Assembly: GCF_026151205.1 (NCBI RefSeq)
Contig: NC_087083.1
Span: 11,220,944-11,284,943, forward strand
Source: Bolinopsis microptera
Taxonomy: Eukaryota; Ctenophora; Tentaculata; Lobata; Bolinopsidae
Length of the DNA stretch: 64,000 bases
Direction: 5' to 3'
Shown: piece by piece, positions 33,218 through 44,104 of the stretch
Layout: every line of letters starts with the position of its first letter
Numbering within the stretch: the stretch's first letter is position 1
The notes under the pieces: model-generated
What the model saw: only the letters and a program-made list of their open reading frames with translations
What the model was told of the DNA's origin: nothing
Database searches by the model: none
Position numbers and translations under genes: made by a program

Positions 33218-36200
33218 AAACTATATTACAAGTTTTATATAGATATTATCAGTATAACTAATCAAGTAGATCCACCGACCAATTCTAAACAATGTGGCAC
33301 TTGTAAAACACGTTTAACAAAGAATCATCCATTACTCTTTTGTGCAACATGTAAAGCAACTAAACATCATAAATGCGAATCGTTATCTAAGTCTGAAGCC
33401 AAAGCACTGAAAGCGAATCCTACCTGGTCATGCAAGAGCTGTAAAAACAGTAATACTAGTAACGATCTACACTCGAATATTGATGAAACTGTAAACGATA
33501 GTGGCTCTCAGCAGGCGAAAGTTAAATTTAAGGCACAGTGTTACGCTTGTTTAGGATGGTCTTATTCTATAAATAATGTGAGAGAATGTGATTGGTGCGA
33601 CAGGAAAGTTCACGTGAAATGCTACAGAGGTGTGTTAGGATGTGTGAAGTGTTGCGAGGAGAATATTGCAGGTTTCAATATAAACTGCATCGATTTGAAC
33701 GAGAACTACTGCACAGAGTCGGACAAAATCTCATTTAATCCGTACCACAGAGATTGTTTAATAAATGATATAGGAGATAAGCTAGATGATCACGAGGGTT
33801 GCTCTGATTATTGGAACGAGCTATCTCAATTCTTACAACGCTGTGAATATAAGCAGCCGACGCACGTAAAATCTGCGAATCGCAACGAGCTCAAGATTTT
33901 TTCCCTAAATGTGAGATCACTACATAATAACATCAGCTACTTCCGGGAAGAGATCGACACATATAGCAATTTCGATATCTTAAGTTTTAATGAAACCAAC
34001 TGTACTCTGAATAAATTACCGAACGGGATTACTGACCTTATTTTGGAAAATTTCTACGAGCCTATCCAGCAAGACCCTGTAAGGAAAACAGGCAGGGGAG
34101 GGGGTTTAACGATATATATTAACAAACGGGTCTGTAATCCGGAACAAATTGAATCTTTTAGGCCACATTTTGAGGGGGATGGTGACTTGAACGGTGAGTT
34201 CCAATTTGTAAAGATTCACAACTGCAAAGGCTTCAACAAAACTAAACTGTTAGTTAATGTTTATCGCTCTCCTTCCAGGAGTATTGACAAATTTACCGAA
34301 ATTCTAGATAACCTACTTCGAAGTCTTGATAGGCACTCTCGCAAACACATCGTTTTTACCGGTGACTATAATGTTGATTTAGTAAAACACGAAAAAGATG
34401 TAGCAGGGAAAAATCTTATCGCAGTTTATGAAAAATACGGATTTGTACAACTGGTGTCAAGGCCCACTCGTGTAACTGATCATAGCGCAACCTTAATTGA
34501 CCACGTCTATACCAACGACCTATTAAATACCTTGAGTTGTCATGTACTGACGGTCAATGTGTCGGACCACTTAGCAACACTGACGACACTCTCACTGGGC
34601 AGGAGTGCAGGGAGGCGCGTTATATCGAGTGAGGGTCGTGAGAAGGTGCCGAACTTCCGCAGGTTCAATGCGGCTGCACATGCTGATTTCAAAAGAATTA
34701 TTGAGAGCGAAACGTGGAGTGAGGTGCACAGAGAAACTAATGCGAATGACCAGTATGACAAATTCAGTGAAATCTATTCCAAACATTACGATCAAGCATA
34801 TCCTGAAAAGAAACCTGGACCTAGACGTAAAAATGAACGGCACGACTCAAAACCCTGGATCTTACCGTGGCTAGAAGATGCATGTGCCCGCAGACAACGT
34901 CTCTACCACGATAAGATAAAAGTTCCCAGCGTGACAAATATTGCTGCGTACAAAAAAATTAATAAATTTTGTAACAAACATATAAATTTGGCCAAAATCA
35001 AGTACTACAAAAACTTTTTTGAGGAGTACCGCGACAACTCCAAAAAGCAGTGGCAACTTATTAATAGTCTCCTGGGTAGAAATGTCAGGCACTCTGGGCC
35101 TATTAAAATAAAGGATGAATGTGGAAACATACTCAGCAGCCATTCCGATGTATCGGCTAAATTTAATGAGTATTTTTCCAACATTGCAAGCAACATAAAG
35201 TCCCAGATAAGTGCTAGGCAAACTTTCGATCCAGGAGGTTTTGAAGAATTCTTACAGGACGGACGTAGGACGGATATAGGTACTAGCAGTATTGAGTTAA
35301 GACCTGTTACGCCCTCTGAAATCAGTAAAGTAGTAAAAAAATTCAAGAACAAAGCGACACTTGACACAAAAATTGAACCAATGAAGCTTGCAAGCTTAGA
35401 TACGAAATTTACAAAAACGTTGGCCGTAATCATAAATTCTTCCTTTACTGAGGGAATATTTCCAAATGCTCTAAAATCGGCACGAGTTGTTCCGATACAC
35501 AAAGGTGGCTCTAAAACAGAAGTTACTAATTACAGACCAATCTCTTTGCTAAGCTCTTTCTCGAAAATATACGAAAAACTTATGCATAGTCGAGTTCTTG
35601 AATTTTTAGACTTCAATGGATCACTTTTTGAAAGCCAGTACGGTTTTAGGCCTGGCATGTCATGTGAACACGCTTTACTTAATGCTCAAAATAGTATTCT
35701 ACACTCTCTCAACAGTAAGCAAATTGCTGTGCTGCTTCTTCTTGACTACTCTAAAGCTTTTGACGTTATTGAACATCCTATACTACTAAAAAAACTGGAA
35801 CATTACGGCATTAAAGGTTCAGCACTTAAATGGTTCGAGTCCTATCTGAGCGGCCGCCACCAATTCGTGACTGTCGGTGGAGAAGACTCGAGGCCCAAAG
35901 AAATCCAGTTTGGAGTACCCCAGGGGTCGATTTTGGGACCATTACTCTTTGTGATCTATATCAACGACCTTCCAAACATCACAAATTTAGCTAAGTTTAT
36001 ACTGTACGCAGACGATGCGAATATCATAGTTACTGGTTACACAGAGCAAGAGGTTCAGTTCAAACTAAATCAAATAACCTCGCTCCTGATCAAATGGGTT
36101 GATAGCAACGGACTTGCTCTCAATCTCAAAAAAACTCACTTTATGGTATTTAGCAATCATAGAACGACAACCCTTTCTAACATTAATGTTTCCATAGCTG

Positions 36201-36979
36201 GAGTAGTGATAGATCAAGTGACTGAGGCACGTTTCCTCGGAGTAATAATCGATGATAAATTAACGTGGAGCAAACACATACATGCCGTTAGGGCCAGGAT
36301 GAATAGATACATGGGTATCATGTACAAAATTAAACGGCACTTACCGTTAAAAGTCAGGCTTCAAATTTATCACAGCTTTGTTCAATCCCACCTCAATTTC
36401 TGCTCCCTCGTCTGGGGTTTCGCAGCCAAATCACACATTGAGTCACTATTCAAAAAACAGAAACAAGGTGTGAGAATGGTTATGCCAGGTTACGTCAACT
36501 ATTTCTACAAGGACGGCCAATTGCCTGCACACACGAGGGATAGCTTTAAAGAGTATGGAATTCTCACTATTCATGGAATAATCGTGAAGAACGCACTTAT
36601 ATTAATGCACAGGATGAAATACTTTCCTGAAACAGTGCCAAAATCAATCAAAGGCCTTTTTCCAAGTAATATCCCGACAGTTAACTCCAGCCATGAGACT
36701 AGCTCTGACTGGCTTCTTACATACGGTAGTAACACTTTTAGACAATCAGTATTTTTTAAAGGTCCACTGCTTGCCATCACTGAAACAAACTTAAATATAA
36801 CTTGTCTTCCCAGCTTATTTTCAATAAACATTTACAAGTCTAATGCAAAACGTGTGCTATTGGAACACCAATCAAGAGGCAACAACGAGGAAAGCTGGCA
36901 AACCTTTTTACTGAATAATATTCCAGGTTTAAGGAAATCTCAACGGTCACAAAATCACACACCCCACAACATAACTTAG
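33218..36979 (+). CDS. LINE ORF2: PHD-like fingers, APE endonuclease, reverse transcriptase
   Basis: The frame is open from 33218 (after TAG at 33215-33217) to 36979, but has no ATG before the PHD-like region. Translation start is therefore unknown: non-ATG, spliced, or reinitiation. In order: a Cys/His-rich finger CGTCKTRLTKNHPLLFCATC and continuing KHHKC...WSCKSC; a second finger CYACLGW...CDWCDRKVHVKC; an APE-type endonuclease (IFSLNVRSLHNN, NVYRSPSRS, FTGDYNVDL, SDHLATL); and a reverse transcriptase with NYRPISLLSSFSKIYEK, LLLLDYSKAFDVIEHPIL, GVPQGSILGPLLF and the catalytic FILYADDANI. The C-terminus lacks an obvious zinc knuckle. Size and motifs fit the CR1/L2/jockey group. Confidence 0.92.
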   Translation, partial: KLYYKFYIDIISITNQVDPPTNSKQCGTCKTRLTKNHPLLFCATCKATKHHKCESLSKSEAKALKANPTWSCKSCKNSNTSNDLHSNIDETVNDSGSQQAKVKFKAQCYACLGWSYSINNVRECDWCDRKVHVKCYRGVLGCVKCCEENIAGFNINCIDLNENYCTESDKISFNPYHRDCLINDIGDKLDDHEGCSDYWNELSQFLQRCEYKQPTHVKSANRNELKIFSLNVRSLHNNISYFREEIDTYSNFDILSFNETNCTLNKLPNGITDLILENFYEPIQQDPVRKTGRGGGLTIYINKRVCNPEQIESFRPHFEGDGDLNGEFQFVKIHNCKGFNKTKLLVNVYRSPSRSIDKFTEILDNLLRSLDRHSRKHIVFTGDYNVDLVKHEKDVAGKNLIAVYEKYGFVQLVSRPTRVTDHSATLIDHVYTNDLLNTLSCHVLTVNVSDHLATLTTLSLGRSAGRRVISSEGREKVPNFRRFNAAAHADFKRIIESETWSEVHRETNANDQYDKFSEIYSKHYDQAYPEKKPGPRRKNERHDSKPWILPWLEDACARRQRLYHDKIKVPSVTNIAAYKKINKFCNKHINLAKIKYYKNFFEEYRDNSKKQWQLINSLLGRNVRHSGPIKIKDECGNILSSHSDVSAKFNEYFSNIASNIKSQISARQTFDPGGFEEFLQDGRRTDIGTSSIELRPVTPSEISKVVKKFKNKATLDTKIEPMKLASLDTKFTKTLAVIINSSFTEGIFPNALKSARVVPIHKGGSKTEVTNYRPISLLSSFSKIYEKLMHSRVLEFLDFNGSLFESQYGFRPGMSCEHALLNAQNSILHSLNSKQIAVLLLLDYSKAFDVIEHPILLKKLEHYGIKGSALKWFESYLSGRHQFVTVGGEDSRPKEIQFGVPQGSILGPLLFVIYINDLPNITNLAKFILYADDANIIVTGYTEQEVQFKLNQITSLLIKWVDSNGLALNLKKTHFMVFSNHRTTTLSNINVSIAGVVIDQVTEARFLGVIIDDKLTWSKHIHAVRARMNRYMGIMYKIKRHLPLKVRLQIYHSFVQSHLNFCSLVWGFAAKSHIESLFKKQKQGVRMVMPGYVNYFYKDGQLPAHTRDSFKEYGILTIHGIIVKNALILMHRMKYFPETVPKSIKGLFPSNIPTVNSSHETSSDWLLTYGSNTFRQSVFFKGPLLAITETNLNITCLPSLFSINIYKSNAKRVLLEHQSRGNNEESWQTFLLNNIPGLRKSQRSQNHTPHNIT

Positions 36980-37665
36980 TATTAGTAAACTATCTAAACA
37001 ACATGAGGCACTCACTCAATAAACTTCTTAGTTACAAAAGCACTTCAAAACTAATAATTACCGACCACTTTTGAAATCGGAAAATTTTCACTGCCAGACC
37101 TGCTACTAGTTTACTGATAGTACTCCTGGCCATTGCTCAATTAAAGCCTTATCAGCACAACACGCACAATCACATATCATCAACGTAGCTGATCTCAACG
37201 CATCATAATAACAACCACGCGCACACACACCCACTTACCACTACACAGTACCACACAGAGCCCAGCAATCAATTCAAATATCGCCTAGCTGATTTTGATA
37301 GAATAACATCGTGATCCAGCGTGATGAATTGTTTTAATCTTAATTGAAGTTAAACGGCTGCACCCCTGACTTTTTAACTAAAAGATAAGAGACGTATATA
37401 TTAGGACATTTGTAATCTAATAAAATTTAAAGTTTTGGTGTGTGAATTAAAGCTTGGTGTGAGAATTAGTGTGGAAATAAAGAGATTCATTTTATTACAT
37501 CATATATCTTAATTAAGTGACAGTAAGTATTATTATTTTAACTACAGCTTATATTATTTCAGTTAGTATTGACATGAATGTTATGATTTCAGTTTATTTA
37601 TTATATATTATATTGTCAATAAACCGGTTTCAAAGCCCTTAAGGGTGGCCCTCGGGTCTTTAAAA

Positions 37666-38081
37666 CAAAACAAACTTTTCACTTGCTTATTGCTACGATG
37701 ATATCTTTTATTTTTTTATACGTTTCATTGCTGTAGTAGTAAATACAAATTATTACATCACGTCATACAAAGTATTTTCGCAATATGGGCTCTTACTAAT
37801 TCGCTCGCCCAAAAATTTCACGTGACTTTGGTTTTTATGGTTTTGCAGCCGTACAAAACGGTTTTACATAAACCCTAATCCCAACCCTAACCCTAACCAT
37901 AACCCCGAAGCTAACCATAACCCTTACCACAACCCTAACCCTAACCCGGGCCCTAAACAATCGAATTCGTATTTTACTAGCCTGTCACGTGACCAAAACG
38001 GTTTTTTGCCCATAACTCTCCAGGGTAGCATTTTAACCCTACGTCATGGGGGGTGATTCGGAATCAGCGTATCGATACAAT
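37666..38081. repeat. spacer with degenerate CCCTAA telomere-like repeat (37870-37957)
   Basis: 'aaccctaaccctaacc' and related degenerate hexamers cover about 90 bp. The rest is unassigned. 'tcacgtgac' occurs on both sides of the hexamer block. TTAGGG-type interstitial repeats recur in the opposite orientation at 45529-45575, on the far side of the nested elements. Confidence 0.7.
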
Positions 38082-38942
38082 TAGTAGAGGCTCTTACGGG
38101 CATTGTCTGCTCGATACGTTAGGGACCCCAGATACACCTTACTAGACGTATTTTTGACCGTAGAATCGATTGAAAGTGGTTTCAAGATGATTGGACTGAT
38201 TGTTCTGGGGTAAAATCGCAAAAAACCGATTTTTGGGCCAAAAATAGGCCAAAAAACCATGTTTTTTGATATTTTGAGCAAGTTAATTTTGTTGGCATGT
38301 CGGCAAAACTTGCATAAAGATAGCTAAAAGACAGCCGCACAAGATTGTATAAAAATAAAACAAATCCCTCTATTTGTTCTGAGGTAAAAATCCAAAAAAG
38401 TGGTAAAAATTTTGACTTTTTTGCTTTAAGTTTGAATAATTTTTTGCAGTTGTATTAAATCAACCCAAAAATAGTCACATCGTGTTTGCCTAAATTTTTC
38501 CTTTCCGAGAAGTACCCACTTCATATACTTAATCGAAGTTTGAATATTGTCACTCCGCAAGCGTTTTTGCCAAATTTTCGACGCGCACTACGCGCAAAAG
38601 CATTTAGTTGTTATCAATTGGCACCCGCGCGTTCATCATAAATTTCAAACAGCTATAACTCAGCGAGATTATGTCCGTTCTAGCTCATATTTTCACACTA
38701 AATAGAAAATAATGTGATCTTATTGCTGACAAAATATGGATATAATTACTTTATTTGCCTTAGAGTAATAGACTGTCAAAGTTTAAAACGCGCATTGGTA
38801 TAGCACGTGACTAATAAGGCCAAATTTATACTTCTTAACATATTATCGATCCTTAGACATCATACTATTGTGTCCAATTAGCGGTTAGGTCTCTAAACTC
38901 GTAGCAGAAAACACGTCTTTTTGCCCGTAAGAGCCTCTACTA
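38082..38942 (+). mobile_element. TIR transposon, intact copy 2 (861 bp)
   Basis: Terminal inverted repeats 'tagtagaggctcttacgggc' and 'gcccgtaagagcctctacta' bound an 861-bp non-coding interior. It is nearly identical to copy 3 (39395-45507, before its LINE insertion). The flanks allow a TA target. The minus-strand open frame near 38081-38281 recurs identically in copy 3 and is just repeat sequence. Confidence 0.93.
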
Positions 38943-39340
38943 AATGGAGTTATTATAATTGGGCCTCATGATAATTTAATCATAAATCTATTACTACGCT
39001 CATTCCATTGTATCGGACATTGTTGTTACTGTTAACAAATGCATTGAATTTGAGGTACTGGTAATTCATCCAGCATTTGTAAATATGAGTATTTAATGGC
39101 CTTTGGTATGTTTAACACTGCTTAGTTCTAGTTTAAGTTAAGAGTGAAATTAAAACTTCAAATTAATGATGTTATCTGAAGTTTTTTTTCCAATTTATTT
39201 TATACTAATTTGTATGTTTTCTATCAGTCATCACACATGACACATTGAAATTTGAATCATGATCATCAACTGGATGATCTGGATGATCCTATGATGATTA
39301 CCTAATTACTCTACACTTGACTATCAGTATCACATGACTT
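38943..39340. other. spacer between two TIR-transposon copies
   Basis: AT-rich, no gene. 'tggatgatc' occurs twice near 39272-39290. Confidence 0.4.
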
Positions 39341-40477
39341 ACTGGGCCGCGCTCAGCCTGTCATTCCGCCAAATCTATATGTTAATGAACATAATAGTAG
39401 AGGCTCTTACGGGCATTGTCTGCTCGATACGTTAGGGACCCCAGATACACCTTACTAGACGTATTTTTGACCGTAGAATCGATTGAAAGTGGTTTCAAGA
39501 TGATTGGACTGATTGTTCTGGGGTAAAATCGCAAAAAACCGATTTTTGGGCCAAAAATAGGCCAAAAAACCATGTTTTTTGATATTTTGAGCAAGTTAAT
39601 TTTGTTGGCATGTCGACAAAACTTGCATAAAGATAGCTAAAAGACAGCCGCACAAGATTGTATAAAAATAAAACAAATCCCTCTATTTGTTCTGAGGCAA
39701 AAATCCAAAAAAGTGGTAAAAATTTTGACTTTTTTGCTTGAAGTTTGAATAATTTTTTGCAGTTGTATTAAATCAACCCAAAAATAGTCACATCGTGTTT
39801 GCCTAAATTTTTCCTTTCCGAGAAGTACCCACTTCATATACTTTATCGAAGTTTGAATATTGTCACTCCGCAAGCGTTTTTGCCAAATTTTCGACGCGCA
39901 CTACGCGCAAAAGCATTTAGTTGTTATCAATTGGCACCCGCGCGTTCATCATAAATTTCAAACAGCTATAACTCAGCGAGATTATGTCCGTTCTAGCTCA
40001 TATTTTCACACTAAATAGAAAATAATGTGATCTTATTGCTGACAAAATATGAATATAATTACTTTATTTGCCTTAGAGTAATAGACTGTCAAAGTTTAAA
40101 ACGCGCATTGGTATAGCACGTGACTAATAAGGCCAAATTTATACTTCTTAACATTTCAAAGGATTTCAAAGGATTTCAAAATAAAATGATCATTACATAA
40201 ACATTGTGTCGGATCTAAATTTAAAAAAATAAAGATAAAATGAAAGTCAAAAACGAAAAAACCGAAACCTGTCCTGAAAAATGCACGGTTGACGGTTATA
40301 GTCTAAAGAGTTTAAAAACCGAGCTATTCTAAAAAGGAATGTTCATGACGCGAACAACCAGTCCTTTGTGTCCATGCCTATGATCCACACATAAATTCCA
40401 CACTAAATCAAAAGTGTGAAACGCACACGAAAAATAACACACTGTCGGATCCACGTTTCGCATGTTGAGTCCGTGAG

Positions 40478-43400
40478 TCATGTTGTAGGTCCTTCCTTTT
40501 CTTTTCTGTCACTCGGGGGGAACCTCCGCTTGTTCACTTTACTCAAGAATCTGGCAGTTTCTCTGATCAATAGGATATCCTTGAAGAGGTCGGCAAAGGT
40601 CTCCGCTCCAGAGGTGATCATGGTTCTCGCCTGCTGACCTATGTTTCGCCTCAGGTCGTCGTAAAGCGAACAATCCGTGAGAACGTGTTTCTCATCTTCA
40701 ATGATCGGCTCAAACATTGGTAGTTCGGCCAGTATTCCGACAGCTTCAAGGTCTGATGAAGAACAGTGCTTACAAATGCGACTGAGCGGATTTTCACGGT
40801 TGATGGCGTATCTACCGGTCTCGATGTTGAACTTATGAGCACTCATTCTGAACTGCGCCAGCCGCTTCACCTCTTCTCCACTGAGCTGCAGGTTCAGGTA
40901 CGCTTCAGCTGTAAATTCACTTTTGATAGTGTTGTAGAAACTGAGCTTCCGGTTGTTTTGCCGCTCCTCGTTCCAACAGTTAATAAAAGTACTACGTAGT
41001 GCTGTTTTGAATTGGTTGGGGTAGGTCAACCTGCGAGATGATACTGACTGAAGGCTTTGTCGGAGATCTTCTATACCTTTGTACCATGGCAGATTGAGTG
41101 TGCGTTGTTCTATGAACGCCTGTCTGGCTAGACTTGTGCAACCAGCTCTGTCCATTTGCTCAAGTCGGTTGAAATACCCAAATACTTGCTTTGATGCCTT
41201 TATCACTAGGGGGCAGCGGCCTGTATCACCCCATACACTCGCATTTGAGGTTTTTCTGCCCACTCCTAAGGTCCACTTGAGGAATGAGAGATGAAGCTTT
41301 TCGAGAGGATCTCTTGCAGTCTCCTTCAGGAGAGATTTGGTGTTGATATTATCTTGATAGTTTCTGACAAAGAGAGTCTCTGGGAGCCACACCTGACATC
41401 CGTATGTCACAATCGGTACCACAAGCGCGTCGAATAGCTTGAATACGATTGTTCGCCTGAAGTGTCTTAAGTCAATACTGCTTTTTAGCGCGAAGTAGCT
41501 TCTGAGACCTTTTTGCTTCAGTTTGTTCTGTGCTACTGCTGAAGAACCGTTGAGGGTAAAGGTTATCCCGAGGTAGCAATATTCTCGAACTGATGTGATG
41601 TTGGATTCGCCGAGTTGGAATGTCAGACTCTCTTTAAGGAGCCTCCCGGAACGGTTGAACACCATCACTGCCGTTTTTCCGATGTTAACGGTTAGTCCCC
41701 ATTCGATACAGTAACTGTGTAAAACGTTTAGAAGTTTCTGTAGTCCAGTATGATCAAGGGCAAGAAGTATAAGATCATCAGCCCAGAGGAGATGAGTGAT
41801 ATTAACATTATTCAGTTCAGGGACGTTGACTTCCTCAGCGTTATCCAGATCTAGGGAGAGTTGGTGGATGAAACACTTGAACAGCTCAGGAGACATCGGG
41901 TGACCTTGCTCAGTCCCACAGTGAATGTCGATTGTCTCTGACAATCTGTTCAACAGTTTGATTTTTGCTGAGGAATGTGAATACATCTGCTCGATACATT
42001 GAAAGTATCGACCTCTTACTCCTAGCTCCCAGAGTTTATAGAGCATGGCATCTCGGCACACAGAGTCGAACGCCTTCGCGTAGTCGACGAAGCATCCATA
42101 TAGCCTCTTTTTCCGTTGCGTTACATACTTTTGGATGCAAGTTGAGAGTGTTAGTATGTGGTCACTCGTCTGTGCTTTTTTACAGAACCCTAGCTGGTTT
42201 ATGGTGTCTGGACAGTTCAGTGACCGGAATGTGAGTAGGCGCTGTAATAAGATAGTTGAAAACAGCTTCCCAACATTGCTCGCCACGGCTATCGCCCGGT
42301 AGTTGTTCGGATCGTATACACTCCCCTTTTTGTGCAAGGGGGTAACTAGAGAGGTCGTCCATGGATACTCCCCGAGTTTCAGACAGTGGTTGAACAGGTT
42401 GAGAACAGCTGACAGCATTGGTTCATCTGACGAAATGAGGAACTCATTCAGGATTTTATCTTCGGCGATGGCTTTCCCTTTCTTAAGGCCTTTGATGGCG
42501 GTCCGAAGTTCCTCTATTTCGATATCTTTGTCCAGAACTTCCACGAGTTCATGAACACGAAGTTCAGTCTTTCTGCGTTCCGTGAAGTCAGCAGTTTCTT
42601 CATTCGGGATGGAAGGTTTTGAGTACAGCTCTTTGAAGAATTTACAGAAGTTCATCATATCGAAAACGTCCAGCTTTGAGCCATTTGAGGAGAAGCTTTT
42701 AAGTTTCTTAAAGCGACTCCAGTTAATGTCGCGCCCCTCGTCAACATCACGACAAAGAGATTCCACGAACTTGGCCTTCTTCTGTCTCACGAGCTTTCGA
42801 TATTCGCGGCGTTTGTTGTAGTAGCTGTCTCTCAGTTCTTTATCAAGAGGACTTTTACCGTATGTTTTAGCTAATCGATTTAGTTCACGTTTTTCGATGA
42901 TGCAGGCAATATCAAACCATGGAGACTTCGGTTTTGCCCTTTTGTATCCCCGAGTTTTCCTATTGAGGGGTTTTTGTTTATGTTTTCTAGGTCTTGGTAG
43001 GGCCTGATCAGCCATATCACGATAAATGCCGACGATGTTTTCATTGAGCTTAATGACATCCTCCTTTTTTACGCAAACAGCTTCAACCAGTTCCGCGATT
43101 CTGCTTGCAAACTGGGGTTCTTTTTGGACATCTAGGAACTGCTGTTTATTCTCTGAAGCATTCTCGTCCCATTTGTGTTTTATTGGGGCTGGCTGGAGTG
43201 AGGATAGAATTTCGTCCGGATCAATTATATAATTATGACTCAGTTTCAGTGTGCATAAGCATGGGCGGTGGTCTGAGAATTTCGTAAGATCTAAGACCTT
43301 AAGACTTTGCACCGATTCCCTTAGCATGGGGGATGCTGTTACGTAGTCTACAACGCTGTGTCCATTGTAATTAATTGAGGTGGGTTCCCCAAAGATGTCT

Positions 43401-44104
43401 CCTAGTGTATCACCATTAAGAATGCTAAGGTTCAGACTGGATATGAAGTCCAGAAAAAGTTTTCCCCTTGGGTTTATCACAGAGTCTTTGCTTGATCTTG
43501 TTGATTTTTCTGGAAAGCTTGCAATTGTCGAGAAAGCCTCGATGTCAGCTGGAGGTTCATCATCAAAGTTAAAGTTGAGGTCCCCTGTTCTTGCATTGAA
43601 GTCTCCTAGAACCAGTTTCTCGCCGAGATCTGTGTTTTCAGCAACAAAGTCAATAATGGATTCGAGTGTTGACTGGGTTGGTCCACCATTGCTGTTTTTC
43701 AGTCTCTTTTTGTAGGATGACTGCTCTGGGGAGTCGTATACGTTGATTATTGTGAACTTAAGAGTATCATCAGTGGCGGGGCAAAAAGTCACCGCTTGAA
43801 TATCTGGATGGGAGCTTTTTACGGGCTTGAAGTCTCCTGACAGGGATCGATGGACCCCCACACATAGCCCACCGGAGCGCGAGCCGGTTCTAAGGCTATT
43901 GTAGCATTTGAAGTTTGGAAGGTGGAACTCAGCCTTCGTTTCCTGCAGGCAGAATATGTTACACCCAATGAGAAGTTTGGTGAAGTCCTCATCATCGGCC
44001 TTGGGGCCCTCTTTGGAGGACATTGCGTCATGAATGTTCCACGACAAGATCCTCATAAGGTCTTGTTGGTGGCTCGTAGTCCTATCAAATATAGAATTAA
44101 TCAT
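40478..44104 (-). CDS. LINE ORF2: APE endonuclease and reverse transcriptase, 1208 aa
   Basis: The protein starts at ATG 44104-44102, overlapping the end of ORF1 by 8 nt (ATGATTAA). Endonuclease: RILSWNIHDAM, IFCLQETKAEF, GGLCVGVHRSL, KLVLGDFNARTGD, FSDHRPCLCTL. Reverse transcriptase: NNYRAIAVASNVGKLFS, NQLGFCKKAQTSDHIL, YGCFVDYAKAFDSVCRD, GTEQGHPMSPELF and the catalytic HLLWADDLILLAL. The C-terminal region has CKHCSSSDLEAVG and then EDEKHVLTDCSLYDDLR, the conserved tail of many LINE polyproteins. It is full length with no stops. The reverse-transcriptase motifs differ from the LINE at 30361-37665, so this is a different clade, which I did not name. Confidence 0.95.
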   Translation of the reverse strand: MINSIFDRTTSHQQDLMRILSWNIHDAMSSKEGPKADDEDFTKLLIGCNIFCLQETKAEFHLPNFKCYNSLRTGSRSGGLCVGVHRSLSGDFKPVKSSHPDIQAVTFCPATDDTLKFTIINVYDSPEQSSYKKRLKNSNGGPTQSTLESIIDFVAENTDLGEKLVLGDFNARTGDLNFNFDDEPPADIEAFSTIASFPEKSTRSSKDSVINPRGKLFLDFISSLNLSILNGDTLGDIFGEPTSINYNGHSVVDYVTASPMLRESVQSLKVLDLTKFSDHRPCLCTLKLSHNYIIDPDEILSSLQPAPIKHKWDENASENKQQFLDVQKEPQFASRIAELVEAVCVKKEDVIKLNENIVGIYRDMADQALPRPRKHKQKPLNRKTRGYKRAKPKSPWFDIACIIEKRELNRLAKTYGKSPLDKELRDSYYNKRREYRKLVRQKKAKFVESLCRDVDEGRDINWSRFKKLKSFSSNGSKLDVFDMMNFCKFFKELYSKPSIPNEETADFTERRKTELRVHELVEVLDKDIEIEELRTAIKGLKKGKAIAEDKILNEFLISSDEPMLSAVLNLFNHCLKLGEYPWTTSLVTPLHKKGSVYDPNNYRAIAVASNVGKLFSTILLQRLLTFRSLNCPDTINQLGFCKKAQTSDHILTLSTCIQKYVTQRKKRLYGCFVDYAKAFDSVCRDAMLYKLWELGVRGRYFQCIEQMYSHSSAKIKLLNRLSETIDIHCGTEQGHPMSPELFKCFIHQLSLDLDNAEEVNVPELNNVNITHLLWADDLILLALDHTGLQKLLNVLHSYCIEWGLTVNIGKTAVMVFNRSGRLLKESLTFQLGESNITSVREYCYLGITFTLNGSSAVAQNKLKQKGLRSYFALKSSIDLRHFRRTIVFKLFDALVVPIVTYGCQVWLPETLFVRNYQDNINTKSLLKETARDPLEKLHLSFLKWTLGVGRKTSNASVWGDTGRCPLVIKASKQVFGYFNRLEQMDRAGCTSLARQAFIEQRTLNLPWYKGIEDLRQSLQSVSSRRLTYPNQFKTALRSTFINCWNEERQNNRKLSFYNTIKSEFTAEAYLNLQLSGEEVKRLAQFRMSAHKFNIETGRYAINRENPLSRICKHCSSSDLEAVGILAELPMFEPIIEDEKHVLTDCSLYDDLRRNIGQQARTMITSGAETFADLFKDILLIRETARFLSKVNKRRFPPSDRKEKEGPTT

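Larger units (their letters stand above)
30361..37665 (+). mobile_element. non-LTR retrotransposon (CR1/L2/jockey-like group), two ORFs
   Basis: ORF1 (SGNH esterase) is at 30583-32331 and ORF2 (PHD fingers, endonuclease, reverse transcriptase) at 33218-36979. A 3' untranslated region follows, ending near 'aaaacaaaacaaac' at about 37665. Both frames are open, so the copy is potentially young. The element boundaries are approximate: no target-site duplication was identified, and the 5' limit is taken as the end of the upstream repeat block. Confidence 0.8.

Noticed and set aside
38081-39594. Identical 66-70 residue frames at 38081 and 39382
   Set aside because: They are the same non-coding part of two copies of the TIR transposon.
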